64,000 bases of DNA from contig CM053328.1 of the NCBI GenBank assembly GCA_028583605.1, positions 37,184,110 through 37,248,109 of the forward strand, in the 5' to 3' direction. The first letter of the stretch is position 1. Every line of letters begins with the position of its first letter. This DNA comes from Dastarcus helophoroides. Taxonomy: Eukaryota; Arthropoda; Insecta; Coleoptera; Bothrideridae. The notes under the pieces were generated by a model. It saw nothing but the letters and a program-made list of their open reading frames with translations, searched no databases and had not been told where the DNA came from. Shown here one piece after another: positions 1 to 10,299 of this stretch. The translations under genes were made by a program, and so were the position numbers.

Positions 1-583
1 TATTGCCATATATTAGCTCTCATTGAAGCCGCCTGATTGAATGCATTGTGATTGATTTTTCCACCACGCAAGTTATCTCTAAGGCAGAGTTTCCCAAACT
101 TGAATTAGGAAACGGAAAAGGTTAATAAATCTTTGCATGTTAGCGGTGTAAAAAACGAAATAGTTATATTATTAGATTTGCAGAAGGACAAAATGGTTAC
201 AATGACATTGTTTCACGATTTCATAGCTCGATAGAGACGCTTATCACATTATAGCCACCCCCGACACAGGAGAGAACTCATTGGGGGCTCTTGCCTAGTG
301 GAAAAGCTTTCGCTCGCAATTAGTTGTTGTTTTTAAAGTGGACTTTTCCCGATTTTTAGAATTTGATATCATCGGCTTTTTTCTGAAAAATTGGGTCAAC
401 ACTCGATGTTATAAAAAACAGCAAATTCAAGCTGAGAATTTTAAGAAAGGATCTAAATTTAGAAAATCGTTTACATGTAAAAATGTGAAAATTTGAGATT
501 CTATTTCATAGACAAAATCCTCAATTGTTACAGAAAAATGTCCAGAAAAGCAACGATTTTTCAAATAATGAATATTTTTTCAG
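1..583 (+). other. gsb: Intron upstream of the homeodomain exon
   Basis: No coding exon was found here. The segment ends in a T-run followed by CAG at 581-583, a normal 3' splice site, and the homeodomain reading frame starts right after it in phase 1. An in-frame ATG at 493 lies in the intron and its translation resembles no Pax protein, so it is not the start. In Pax3/7 genes the paired domain and octapeptide lie upstream of this point and so are outside the window. I see no repeat family in this stretch. Confidence 0.7.
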
Positions 584-1259
584 GTCCAACTTCGTCTTGC
601 GACGAAAGCGACACCGAATCCGAACCGGGTATTCCCCTAAAGCGTAAACAACGCCGTTCAAGGACCACTTTCTCGGGAGAACAACTCGAAGCCCTGGAGC
701 GCGCCTTCAGTAGAACCCAATACCCAGACGTTTACACCCGCGAGGAATTAGCTCAGAAGACGAAACTGACCGAAGCCCGCGTACAAGTGTGGTTTTCGAA
801 CCGACGGGCTCGCCTCAGAAAACAACTGAACTCCCAACAACTGAACGCGTTCAACGCCATGTCGTTACAAAGCGCCTTCCCCGTCCAACACCATCAATAT
901 CCCGAATCCGCCTTCAATCAGAGCTCGTGGGCGCAACAGAGTTACGCCAGCGCGGCTCTCGGTGGTTCGGGTCTGGGTAGTTCGTTGTCCGCGTCGAGTT
1001 TACCTGCTCATAGTAGTTCGGGTGTTACTGGTGGTTCTAATAATGGTTCGCCATCGCAGGGTAGCTTGTATAATTCGTATAATGTTAGTGGGGTAGAGCA
1101 GAACAGCGGGTTGGGTGTGGGGAATCAGTTCGGGTATAATATGGGACAAGTGTCGCCGAATCAACCGAGTTTGTCGCCGCAGCAAAACGCCGTTTGGTCC
1201 AGACACGCGCAAAACTCCAAACTGACTGAAAATTTGACCAGTTGGCACGAAAATTATAG
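584..1259 (+). CDS. gsb: Pax3/7-family (gooseberry-like) transcription factor, homeodomain exon
   Basis: This internal exon encodes the DNA-binding homeodomain and most of the C-terminal region of a nuclear Pax3/7 segmentation and neural patterning factor. It opens with an acidic DESDTESEP stretch and the basic [12 protein letters not shown] arm. The homeodomain is 649-828 (60 residues). Helix 3 reads [15 protein letters not shown], with serine at homeodomain position 50, the Pax hallmark, and W48, F49 and N51 intact. The rest (829-1259) is low-complexity S, G, Q and N sequence typical of Pax transactivation regions. The exon starts after TTTTCAG and ends before GTGAGT, leaving two bases (AG) of a split codon that the terminal exon at 16322 completes. 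Its GC content is clearly above the surroundings. The paired domain lies outside the window. Drosophila gsb, gsb-n and prd are all candidates; the KQLNSQQ junction does not let me decide without alignment. Confidence 0.93.
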
Positions 1260-1260
1260 G

Positions 1261-3085
1261 TGAGTTGATTTTGACATCATAATGATAGATGTTATGAATG
1301 GACAAGGTACTTCTCTGGTGTGAACATTTTGTGACCCAACACTGTAACCATTTATCTTGATTTCGATCGATAGATTTTATTTAATGGAATTATACTTAAT
1401 CTGTACCCGAATACCGATTTTATAACGCTTGCACCCAATTTTTTTCAAAATATTCTGCATAAATAAATTGAAAAATCAATATTTCTAATAAACTGAAACT
1501 AGTCCTCTACCAGTTTTTCTTCTTGGTTAGATTTTTCATAACATCCAGTTGTCACAAGCGAGTTGCCTGTTATAAATGATTGTCAATAAAGACTCGACAT
1601 TTAAAACAAATAATTTACGTCTGCCTATTATGTAAACGACAAAGTGTCATGTTTAGAAATATAATTTTACAGATTGCTGTAATACTCTGACGTAATAATG
1701 CAGCTAAATGACTGCGTATTGATTGAACACCCGCCAAGATATGATTAATGACAATTGAATTTCCTAGTTCTTTGAATGTCATCTATCCTTGCTCCTTTTA
1801 TGTAAGATTCTAAAATGAAATGCTATCCGAAGTGCTCACAATCTCAGGAGTTACGGCCGCCGTTTAATGGAGTTTTATCTACTTTACGTGCCTAACAATG
1901 TTAATTTCGTTCAGTAGATATTTAAAAGAACATAAAATAAATACACAATAGAGTCTATGTGCTTTATTGCCTTGAATATATAAGTTTAATTTGCCGCAGG
2001 AAAGTATGAAACTTACAAGGAATTTCTAAAGCGCATGCTTAAAATAGGAAAGACCACAAATCACTATTATTTTTTATCAATTTTGACTACCTAAAGATTA
2101 AAGAAAAAGTTGTCGAAAACAAACTTGTTAATTCTATTAAATGTGTTCGTATTCTTTCGAAAAGTCGAGAGTCTTTGAGAGTATAAAGTGTACTCTCAAG
2201 GTAGGCACCACCTGTTTCCCTCATAGATTCACAAAACTAATTATGTATTAGCCACTTGCACCCAAATCTTTTCAAAATATTTCGCATTGTTCGCAGTTTC
2301 ATTTAATCATTCTTCTGCAATTCGTTATCGTTGCACATTAAAAAAAAATGTTGATCGCGTACTAGCACCATAATCATTTTTCTTTAATTTCTCTTCTATT
2401 TAAAAGTAAACTGGTTTGTTTTTTGGTCCCATCAAACATGAATGAATATGCGGTTGCAGAGACGGCATAATCAACTATCGGTTGAGCTCTCATTTTCCGG
2501 AAACGTCTCTCGTATGTTTAATAAATCGCTGGATTTCACAAAGCCGAGTACCTACTGAGTTACAGCAAATTAATTATATCTTTTTATAATCCATCTAGAG
2601 ACCATATTTAACGTCAGAAAACAAACCGAAGGCATTCATTAGAAACACCCAGGAGAGAATTAATTGCCTCTGCCGCCGTATTATTCAGATCCATCTAACC
2701 ACCAATTATGCAGCGGATCCACGCTATCATGGGCGTATGATCCTTGGCGATTTCCATCGAAGGAATATTGGGCCAACTGTAGTCGGAGGCTTGTCATTGG
2801 GATTTTTTTCGGTTGGTACTACCACGGTACGCAATCATTGAAAGCTCTACTCAGGAATCGTGCTAAGCCAAATTACATGGTTTTAGTTAATGCATTAACG
2901 CACCGCTCTATACTTAATACTAAAGTATTGCTACTGGATGAATTATGTTTGCATTTAAGTTTAATTTCTGTAAAAGCAAGGCCTCGAAGAGCTCAGATCA
3001 CCTTTCTTGGCCGCCAGTAAAATCGTTGAATTCCGACAATTTTATCCGGGTATATGTGCGAAATATAGAAATACAAGTATATAGA
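1261..3085. other. Single-copy-looking intron sequence
   Basis: AT-rich sequence without the repeat words seen elsewhere. A 118-codon open frame at 2664-3020 resembles no family I know and has no splice or start context; I treat it as chance. Any regulatory element here would need cross-species alignment to detect. Confidence 0.4.
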
Positions 3086-3097
3086 GATGCTAGCTGT

Positions 3098-3205
3098 CAC
3101 CCGCGACTTCGCCTGCTGATTTAACTGAATAATTAAAATTTAGGAGAAAAATTGCCCAAAATTAAAGAGATTTTTTAAATTTCTGGACTTGACAGATCAA
3201 TTTAT
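3098..3205. repeat. Dispersed repeat fragment, copy 1
   Basis: The block with CACCCGCGACTTCG, GAATAATTAAAATTTAG, CCAAAATTAAAGAG and GACAGATCAATTT recurs in diverged form at 28084-28182. Short blocks of the CACCCGCGACTTCG type occur at ends of non-LTR retroelements or derived SINEs in many insects, but I see no diagnostic coding part. It sits beside the NAA20-derived fragment. Confidence 0.5.
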
Positions 3206-3238
3206 TTGTTTTAATGTCTTTTGTCTCTGCAATAGATC

Positions 3239-3328
3239 TAATGGTATCACATATTTTTGTTTGATATCTCTAGAAAAGGCTTTCCTCATATCATAAGCAT
3301 CTTCGTCAGGATCACCAGAGTAATATCC
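3239..3328 (-). pseudogene. NAA20: NAA20 (NatB catalytic subunit) C-terminal fragment
   Basis: Read on the minus strand, 3328 down to 3239 gives 30 codons beginning GYYSGDPDEDAYDMRKAFSR and ending VIPL. This closely matches the conserved C-terminal segment of the N-terminal acetyltransferase NAA20 (consensus pieces DEDAYDMRKALSRD and IPL). Upstream, an RT dipeptide in the same frame may be the remnant of the preceding YRT motif with a small deletion; further upstream the acetyltransferase fold is not recognisable. After VIPL the expected HPVRPED ending is missing. The fragment is antisense to the host gene, has no visible splice signals and lies among retroelement pieces, so a dead retrocopy or transduced piece is the simplest reading. 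Confidence 0.7.
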
Positions 3329-3539
3329 TGTTCGACCAGAAGATGTTGAATGATATTTAGGTTGAATTGCATTTTAAATCTACAATAGATGCTACTGCCG
3401 ATCAAACATGCTTTCTTATTTATGACTTTTGTGTCACCGTTGCACTCTTTAAAATGCGAAAGATTTCTTTCCAAATATGACTTTACCAAAATAGGGAAGA
3501 ACCCGTAAAATACGGGAAATCTGGCAACTATCACCTCTG

Positions 3540-3824
3540 AGAAGCCGAGAAGAGAGAGAGTTGCGCCCTATCGCGTTGTAACACTGTCCAACTATGAAAC
3601 TTCCTCTAAAAGAATCCTACCTGCAAAGTTACACTAAGTTTGGTCCCTTATCATTAGATGACGCCGTCGTCGTGTTGTCATTGCCAAATTTTGCGTTTAT
3701 TTACATGGAAAATGACTCGTGCCATATGCGCGGGAGTAGAATATCGAGAAAGTGCGCGAAATCTGGCAACATTAGGCGGGCAAACAGACAGACAAACACA
3801 CGTTTGCATTTATATATTAGTAAG
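3540..3824. repeat. Retroelement-derived intron sequence ending in a target duplication
   Basis: It contains CCCTATCGCGTT (also near 37950) and an ACAGACAGACAAACACACG tail of a type common at insect non-LTR element ends. Two overlapping open frames here encode nothing recognisable. Its last eight bases (3817-3824, TTAGTAAG) form the left target duplication of the adjacent hAT-like element. Confidence 0.4.
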
Positions 3825-3989
3825 CAGGGGCGGCCTTTGGGGGTGGCAAGCAGGGCAACCGCCCGGGACCTCGCTCTAGTAGAGGGCCTCGCGCACTCGC
3901 GCAATAGCACGAATTCTAATGTTCATTTTAATTTCGAGCCTTAACCGCGCATTATAAAACTGGACTCGCTGCTCCCTTGCGAGCAGCAG

Positions 3990-5657
3990 AGAAATGCAGA
4001 ATGGGACAAAAAGCTAGAAGAAGTAACAGTGCAAGATAATTCTCTCTGGCAACTACATAAAATTTTAAAAAGGGAAAGAACACAAACTTTCTGTATGCAC
4101 ACCCCAAGAGGAACTGTGTATACTCAGGAAGAAAAGGCAGAAGCTCTGGCTAACCACTTGGAGGATCAATGCCAGCCTAGCTACAGAAATTACAACGATG
4201 AACAAATAACACAAGTAAACAGGCTCCTGAGACAAAAAGCAGTAGCAAATGAGGAAGGAGAACCAGTAAGAGAAACAAATGTGGAAGAAATTAAGTCAAT
4301 AATCAAGAACATGGCGAAGAAAAAAGCACCAGGAAGAGATCAAATCTCAAACCTGGCCATAAAAAATCTCCCGGAAGCGGAGATTGTAAAAATCAGGAAA
4401 ATTATCAACACGATAATAAAAATGGAACATTTTCCCAGCATATGGAAATTCGCACAGGTGGTGATGATTCCAAAGCCGGGAAAAGACCCAACGTATCCAC
4501 AAAATCAAAGACCGATAAGTCTTCTCCCAGCCATAGGTAAAGTGGCAGAAAAAATAATCTGCTCAAGATTGCAAGAAGAATTAGAAATATTAGAGGTAAT
4601 ACCGGAAGAACAATTTGGATTTAAACCGGAACACAGCACCACACAACAAGCGTTGAGGTTGGTCGAAGAAGTCGCACAAGGATTAAACGATAAACAGTCC
4701 ACGGGGTTGGTCTGTTTAGATGTTGCCAAGGCTTTTGACAAAGTTTGGCACAAAGGACTAGTATATAAAATGCATAGATCATGCATATATCAATCCCAAA
4801 TTAACAAGGATAATACAATCCTATTTAGAGAATAGGAAATTCGAGGTAAAATTGGACGGAATAATAACAGAAGAAAGAAGAATAAGAGCTGGGGTTCCGC
4901 AAGGTTAGGTTCTAGGCCCCACTCTATTTAACATATATATGCATGACATTCCCAAACCAAACGGAGTAAAGATAGCGCTGTATGCGGATGATACAGCGAT
5001 TCTAGCAAGACACACAAGACAAGAAATAATAGTTAGAAGATTGCAAGAAGCACTTAATCAAATGGAAGAATGGTTTGAAAAATTGAAGTCAATGGGGACA
5101 AAAGTACGGCCACCTTTATGACAAGAAAAAGGTCTCAGCCAGAGGAAAATTTAAATATTTTCAACGAAGACATTCCCTGGACAGAAGAGGCAAAATATCT
5201 AGGAATAATTCTAGATAAAAAGCTAACGTTTAGGAAACATATGGAACACGCTAAGAAGAAAGCAATAATGGCAAGGACAAGAATTTATTCGCTTCTGTGC
5301 AGAAAAAGCCGTCTAAGTCTTAGAAACAAACGACTAATTTACAAAGCAGCTATACAACCTATAATGACTTATGGTGCAGCGTGCTGGGGATATACAGCAA
5401 AATCAAACATGAATATACTGCAAACAGTACAAAACACAACGCTAAGAATGATAGCCAACGCTCCCTGGTTCGTAACCAACCGAAGAATTCATGAAGATTT
5501 ACAAATAGAAACGATATTAGAAACGGAAAAAAAAGCCGCAAGAAGAGAGTTTGATAGAGCTGAAATACACCCAAATCGACTACTTAGGGAAGTAGTGGAT
5601 TATAAACCACAAGATTATCCAAGAGTCAAAAGACCTAGGATGGTCTTAAGAAGATAA
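3990..5657 (+). mobile_element. Jockey-clade-like non-LTR retrotransposon (LINE) fragment, inactivated
   Basis: This is a 5'-truncated reverse transcriptase ORF2. The frame entering at 3990 has AEWDKKLEEV, then the RT blocks: KAPGRDQI, MIPKPGKDP, RPISLLPAIGKVAEK, EQFGF and the catalytic block LDVAKAFDKVWHKGL. A frameshift follows near 4776. The next frame carries GVPQG, immediately interrupted by TAG at 4906-4908, then GPTLFN and the catalytic LYADDTA (near 4978). A second frameshift near 5110 returns to the first frame for the WTEEAKYLGIILD and CWGY motifs and the C-terminal region, ending at TAA 5655-5657. No endonuclease domain is present. The element lies inside the hAT-like transposon, so it probably inserted after it. 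Two frameshifts and a stop make it dead. Confidence 0.88.
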
Positions 5658-6565
5658 GGAAGTCTACTAACCTCGGGTTTTAGTGTGGTTTCCCGAGGGC
5701 AAGGTCAAATGGCTAGTAGGCGAAAGAAAAACAAGTCGCTCCACACGCGCATTAAGAGGATGTTTCTACAGAAAGAGAGATAAAAGCAGAGAGTAAAATC
5801 TGCAGCAGATGAGAGGCAGACATGGAAGGTCTAAATCTCAAAAAAGGCAAAAGAGTAACTAACGGTACGAGCAGATAAGAAAGATCTGCAACGCAAGAGA
5901 GAAGGACACGGAAGGTCTAAATCTCTAAAGAGGAAAAAGAGCAGCAAGAAACAAGTGAGGTGTTAAAGTTCTTATACAGAACAGAGTGACAAAGGGGTAA
6001 GAGGAAAATATTCCTGACCCCATATGGAGATTGGAAGACAAAGACAAAGACCTTGCGTGGTAGTTATCGCGCTGATATCTGTCTCATTCGCTTCGATGAA
6101 TGTTCCTTTCCTTCTCTTTCGCATTGACGAAATTTCTTATCAGTACCACAAGTGCTGCCAACTGCAAGGGCTAAACAAAATCTGATAGTACTCCATTTTC
6201 TTCGTATTTACGATATTTTCTTCGTATTTACGATTCGGGGAATTCCCGTGTTTTATTTCAGCTGTCAACTGTTGTCGGATTATGCTTTTATATTAGAGCA
6301 GTCGTCATTATTTCTAAATCCCTGATCCTTTTAAGACATTAATGCACCTTATTTATCATGATGAATAGTTTGTTATCTTTCTGTTTAAAAATTGAAGGAC
6401 AAAATTTGTCCCCTGAAGCCAAGAAGGATTTTTTTGAAGATACCCTACTACAGGTCCGTTCCACCAAAAAAAATTTGTGTGTTTATTAATTTTTCTTAGT
6501 CTCCAATAAACAATTATATATTTAGTTATGACTTTGCATTTCTAATCAAGCATCATCATTAAAAT
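5658..6565 (+). repeat. LINE 3' region and unassigned sequence
   Basis: The stretch just after the LINE stop is purine-rich with repeated GAGAAGGACACGGAAGG-type words (5820-5930) and is probably the element's 3' UTR. From about 6020 onward I see only unassigned sequence, including a short direct repeat TTCTTCGTATTTACGAT at 6200-6232. The 3' end and poly(A) tail of the LINE could not be placed. Confidence 0.4.
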
Positions 6566-6570
6566 TCATA

Positions 6571-6690
6571 AGCTTAGGCAGGATTTAGTTCAGGGAGGGG
6601 GCAAGAATCATTTTGAAAAATTGATAAAAAAAGAAAACCGGAAAACGTTCCGAGTATACGTATATTTTCATTTAACTACATGAACTGAGT
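6571..6690 (+). repeat. Terminal block (head) of the A-rich element family, copy 1
   Basis: The order GCTTAGGCAGGATTT, GGGAGGGGGCAAGAATCATTTTG, CCGGAAAACGTTCCGAGTA and TATATTTTCATTTAACTAC recurs reverse-complemented at 14916-15031 and, in part, at 28223-28296 plus 28548-28610. Purine-rich degenerate sequence follows it directly on the + strand, so it marks one end of that repeat family. Confidence 0.6.
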
Positions 6691-9110
6691 AATCGAATTT
6701 TCAGATTAACTTAGAAATTTGGAAATAGAGTCGAACTTTGCGAAAACAGTCAGAAAATTGAATCTAAAATAACAACCGATCCTTTCGGAAAACTTTAAAA
6801 ACTTAAATTTCGAAGATTTCAAAAAATAACGAATTATACCGTCGAAATGTCAGGAAAAAGGTTGAAATCTCTTAAAGAAAAGTGAACATTTTCAAGAGGA
6901 ATTTTAATTTTGAAAGAGACGAGGAAAAACGAATTTTGGGAAAAAGTTGGAATGTCTAGAAATTCGTGTTTAAAATAAAATTCTAACCTTTCAAAAAATC
7001 TCAAAAATTGTTGAAAATTCGAAAAAATTATATTTTTAAAGGTGGAATTTTGTGAAAAAAAGATGTAATTTTCAAAAAAAGTTGGAACTTTGAGAAAAAT
7101 TTTTCACTGTAAACGGAAATTTTCAGAAACATAAAACATCCCTATTTCTAGTACGAGTTAAAATTTCCAGAATAAGACAACTTTTGAGAAACATGAAATT
7201 TTCGGAAACTTAAATTTGAAAAAAAATCAGAAAAAAAAACGAATATTAAAAAAATGAAAGTTCAATTTTGAGAGAAAAATGTAGAATAAAGTCGTAATTT
7301 CCAAAGTGACCGATTTTTTTGAAAAAACCTTATTTTGGGAAGGGATTTTTTTAGAAAACTGAAATTGAATAAAAACCCAACCTTTCAGAAGAACTCGAAA
7401 TTTCTAAATATGCCAAAATATTTCCAAAGACCAAATGTTGTGAAGAAATTTGCAATTTCCAAAAACGCTTTTCTCGAAATGTTTACTTTTTTATTCTAAT
7501 TTTGACACAATATTTAAATTTCAATAAAGAAATTGAATGTACAAGAAATCTTTTTCTCGAAATAAACCAAAAATATTTTTCGCAACATTTTTAATTTTTA
7601 ATAATATGCCGACCTAATTTAGAGAAAACAGACGTATTTCGAGAAAACTGAAATTTAAAGGAAAAGCCAATTTCGAGGAAAAAGTCCAGAAAGTTCCAGA
7701 AACTAAAACATGGCATTTTGAAATAAAAGTCAATATTTCGAAAATAGGGCGAAATCTAGTCAAATTTAAAAAAGTCAAAATTTAAGGAAAAGATAAATAT
7801 TTAGAAAAGTGGCCTAATTTTGATAGAAAAAATGATTTCCGAAAGAAGAGCCCAAAAAGTGGAATTTTGAGAATAAAGTCGAAATTTCTGAAAGACGAAA
7901 TTAAACTAATTTTAAGAGAAATTCAAAATTTTAGCAAAGTTGAATATCGAATTTTGATACATAAATATCGGGAAAAAGGAAAATTTTAAGAAACCTGTTA
8001 AAAGTTCTGAAGAATTAAATTCCAAATGATCAAAATCTTCAGAAAAACCCGATGTTAATAAAAATAAAGGAATTAAAAAAAAAACGAAATCTCTGAAAAG
8101 CAGTCGACTTTTCTAAAAAAACTACCAAATGAAGCATCAACGATCGAAATTTTCCAGAAAAAATTCAAACTTAAAGTAAAAGTGCAACTTTGAGAATAGC
8201 CGTCCGTTTGTGGAAAAAACGAGTCTTGAAAAAAAAGCCAACATTTTAAGAAAGATACGAATTTCCAGGAAAAATATTAAGTTTTCCGGGAACATACAGG
8301 AAGGGATTTCAGGATAATTTTAAATTTGCGAAAAAAAGGCGCATTTTGAGAAAAATATCAGTTTCGATTTTCTAAATTTGTTTTTTTTGGAAATTTCGAT
8401 TTTTTTTTCCCTTGAAAAACAAAAAAAAAGATCGAAATTTTGAGAAAAAAGTCAAAATTTAGTAAACCCTCGAAATTCTTCAAAGGGAGTCAAATTTTGT
8501 CGCAATTTGGAAAAAGGACAAATTTTGAGAAAAATGTAATTTCTAGATTTTTCTCTTGAGCGCGTGAATTAGAAGCAGACATGCGCCCTGTTCTGCCCTA
8601 CTTTGAGTCAGAAAATGTCCAATATTGAAATAATCGTCGAAATTTTGAGAAATAAGTTGTATTTTCCCATTCCAGGGGAAATTTTCTCGGAGTTTTTGTC
8701 TTTTTACAAAATTTCTAAAAAAAGTCATTATAAAAATTTCCAGATAAATGTTGTTATTAAAAAATCGATCAAGTTTCAAGCAAAAGGGTAAATCTTGATA
8801 AAAAAAGTCGAAATTTTCAGAAAATCAAAGTTTAAAGAGAAGTCGAAGTTTCCGGAAAAACTAATTTTGAGAAATGATAGAATTTCGAAAAATAAAACGA
8901 CGAATTTTGAGATAAAAATTCGAAATTTTTAGTTAAGTTGAATTCTGATAAAATAAATCGAATTTTAGGAATACATTTGAAATTTCCAAAAAAATTTATG
9001 AAAAAAGACGAATTTCGTGAAATAGGTCGAAATTTCGAGAAAATATCAATAGCTTAAAGGGGGACGACTTTTGTCAAATGGAATTTTTTTAGAGAGTCTC
9101 CTCAGTTCAA
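6600..9110 (+). repeat. Purine-rich degenerate repeat tract 1
   Basis: A continuous run of short related words (GTCGAAATTTTGAGAAAAA and variants), strongly A/G-rich on the + strand, with no long open frame. A less repetitive island at 8535-8640 resembles the islands at 25075 and 61400-62700. It ends near a run of G at 9125-9135. Confidence 0.65.
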
Positions 9111-9242
9111 TATAAAACGAGCTGGGGGGGGGGGGCTATTCTGACTACTTCTATGTTAAAACTAATTCCAGAAAGACGAGGGCCTCTTAAAGACCTACCC
9201 GCCCGGAGCCTCGCAATGGCTAAAGCCGCCCCTGTTAGTAAA

Positions 9243-10290
9243 GATTGAATTGCTTTGTAGATCATAATTACGAATTAGTTCTACTCGCAGACAGTTGGCC
9301 AGTTGACTACTAATTAAAAAAAGGATGTCACTCTAGATGGGGACGAAACTATCTAGAAGAAAAAATTGTCCTGTCCGGAATAATGTTGATAGAACAATCT
9401 ACCTAAATAAAATGTCTTCTTAAAGTTTTCACTTGACATCGATGATGGTAAGTCCAAATTTCGAGTAAAAATTAAAATTTTTAAACTTAAGCTTCTTCCC
9501 AATTAAAGAAAAACTGAATTCCCAGAAAAAGTCTCTATATTTTGAAACAAAGGTTTTTCCTCGAAATTACGTTTCTCTAGAAATTTAAACAAAATTTTAA
9601 TTTTTTCCAAAATTATGATTTTTTGTTAGAAAAATTATGAGTTTTTCCAACTTTCTCTTTTAATTCAGAAATTTGAATTATCTTCTCAAAAATTTTTGAC
9701 TTGCGGAATCGAAATTCGACAGAAAGAGCAGATTTTGAAATTAAAGTAACAATTTTTTTCTCGAAATCTGATAGAAACATCGGATTTCAAAATTAAAGTC
9801 AAAATTTTGTGGGGAAAATCCATATTTTGCTTTTTTTCTCGAAATTTTGACTTTCGCCACAAAATTTTGACTAATTTCGAAGTTTAACATTTCTAACTAT
9901 TTGGGTTTGAGGGTTATGTCCATGATGACGACTTACTGATACAAAAATAGCTTTGGGTTACCATTCATCAAAAATGTTATATTTTCTTCAATCATTACAT
10001 CACGTGGAATATTTTATAGTACTAATGAACTAGTGAAATGCATACACACGTTTACAGAAGAATAACCAACGTTTAAAGACATTAATAGTATGAGCAGTAA
10101 TTACTTTGCGAATTGCAAATGTTTATTCATTATTTTTAAAGTATACATTAGTTCCACTCAACAATTTTCTTGTATTTAATATATTGGGTGCGTCACTTAT
10201 CAGCTAACGATTTTCCTCGCTTATTCAAATATTTTTCCAAAGCAGACGAAGCTCCACACAAGCCAAAAAAATGATTTTTTTGACGCAACG
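9243..10290. other. Intron sequence, mostly unassigned
   Basis: 9243-9460 and 9890-10250 look single-copy. 9460-9890 is mixed A-rich/T-rich repeat in which the purine strand switches. No exon or RNA gene was recognised. Confidence 0.4.
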
Positions 10291-10299
10291 ACTATCCCC

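Larger units (their letters stand above)
3825..9234. mobile_element. hAT-like non-autonomous DNA transposon, 5.4 kb
   Basis: The left end begins CAGGGGCGGCCTTTGG and the right end, reverse-complemented, begins CAGGGGCGGCTTTAG: terminal inverted repeats with the CAGGGGCGG start common in animal hAT elements. Flanking 8-bp duplications are TTAGTAAG (3817-3824) and TTAGTAAA (9235-9242), 7 of 8 identical; 8 bp is the hAT target-site length. GAGGGCCTC lies close inside both ends. I found no transposase frame; the interior is occupied by a Jockey-like LINE fragment and by purine-rich degenerate repeat (6600-9100). Confidence 0.7.

Noticed and set aside
493..583. In-frame ATG upstream of the homeodomain exon
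   Set aside because: The 30 codons before 584 are intron-like and end in a T-run plus CAG acceptor; Pax proteins have a paired domain upstream, so this is not the start.
2664..3020. 118-codon frame in the gsb intron
   Set aside because: No recognisable domain and no splice phase compatible with the flanking gsb exons.
3296..3328. CTGACGA on the minus strand as a third hammerhead core
   Set aside because: The bases belong to the NAA20-like coding fragment, and neither stem II nor stem I pairs around the downstream GAAA.
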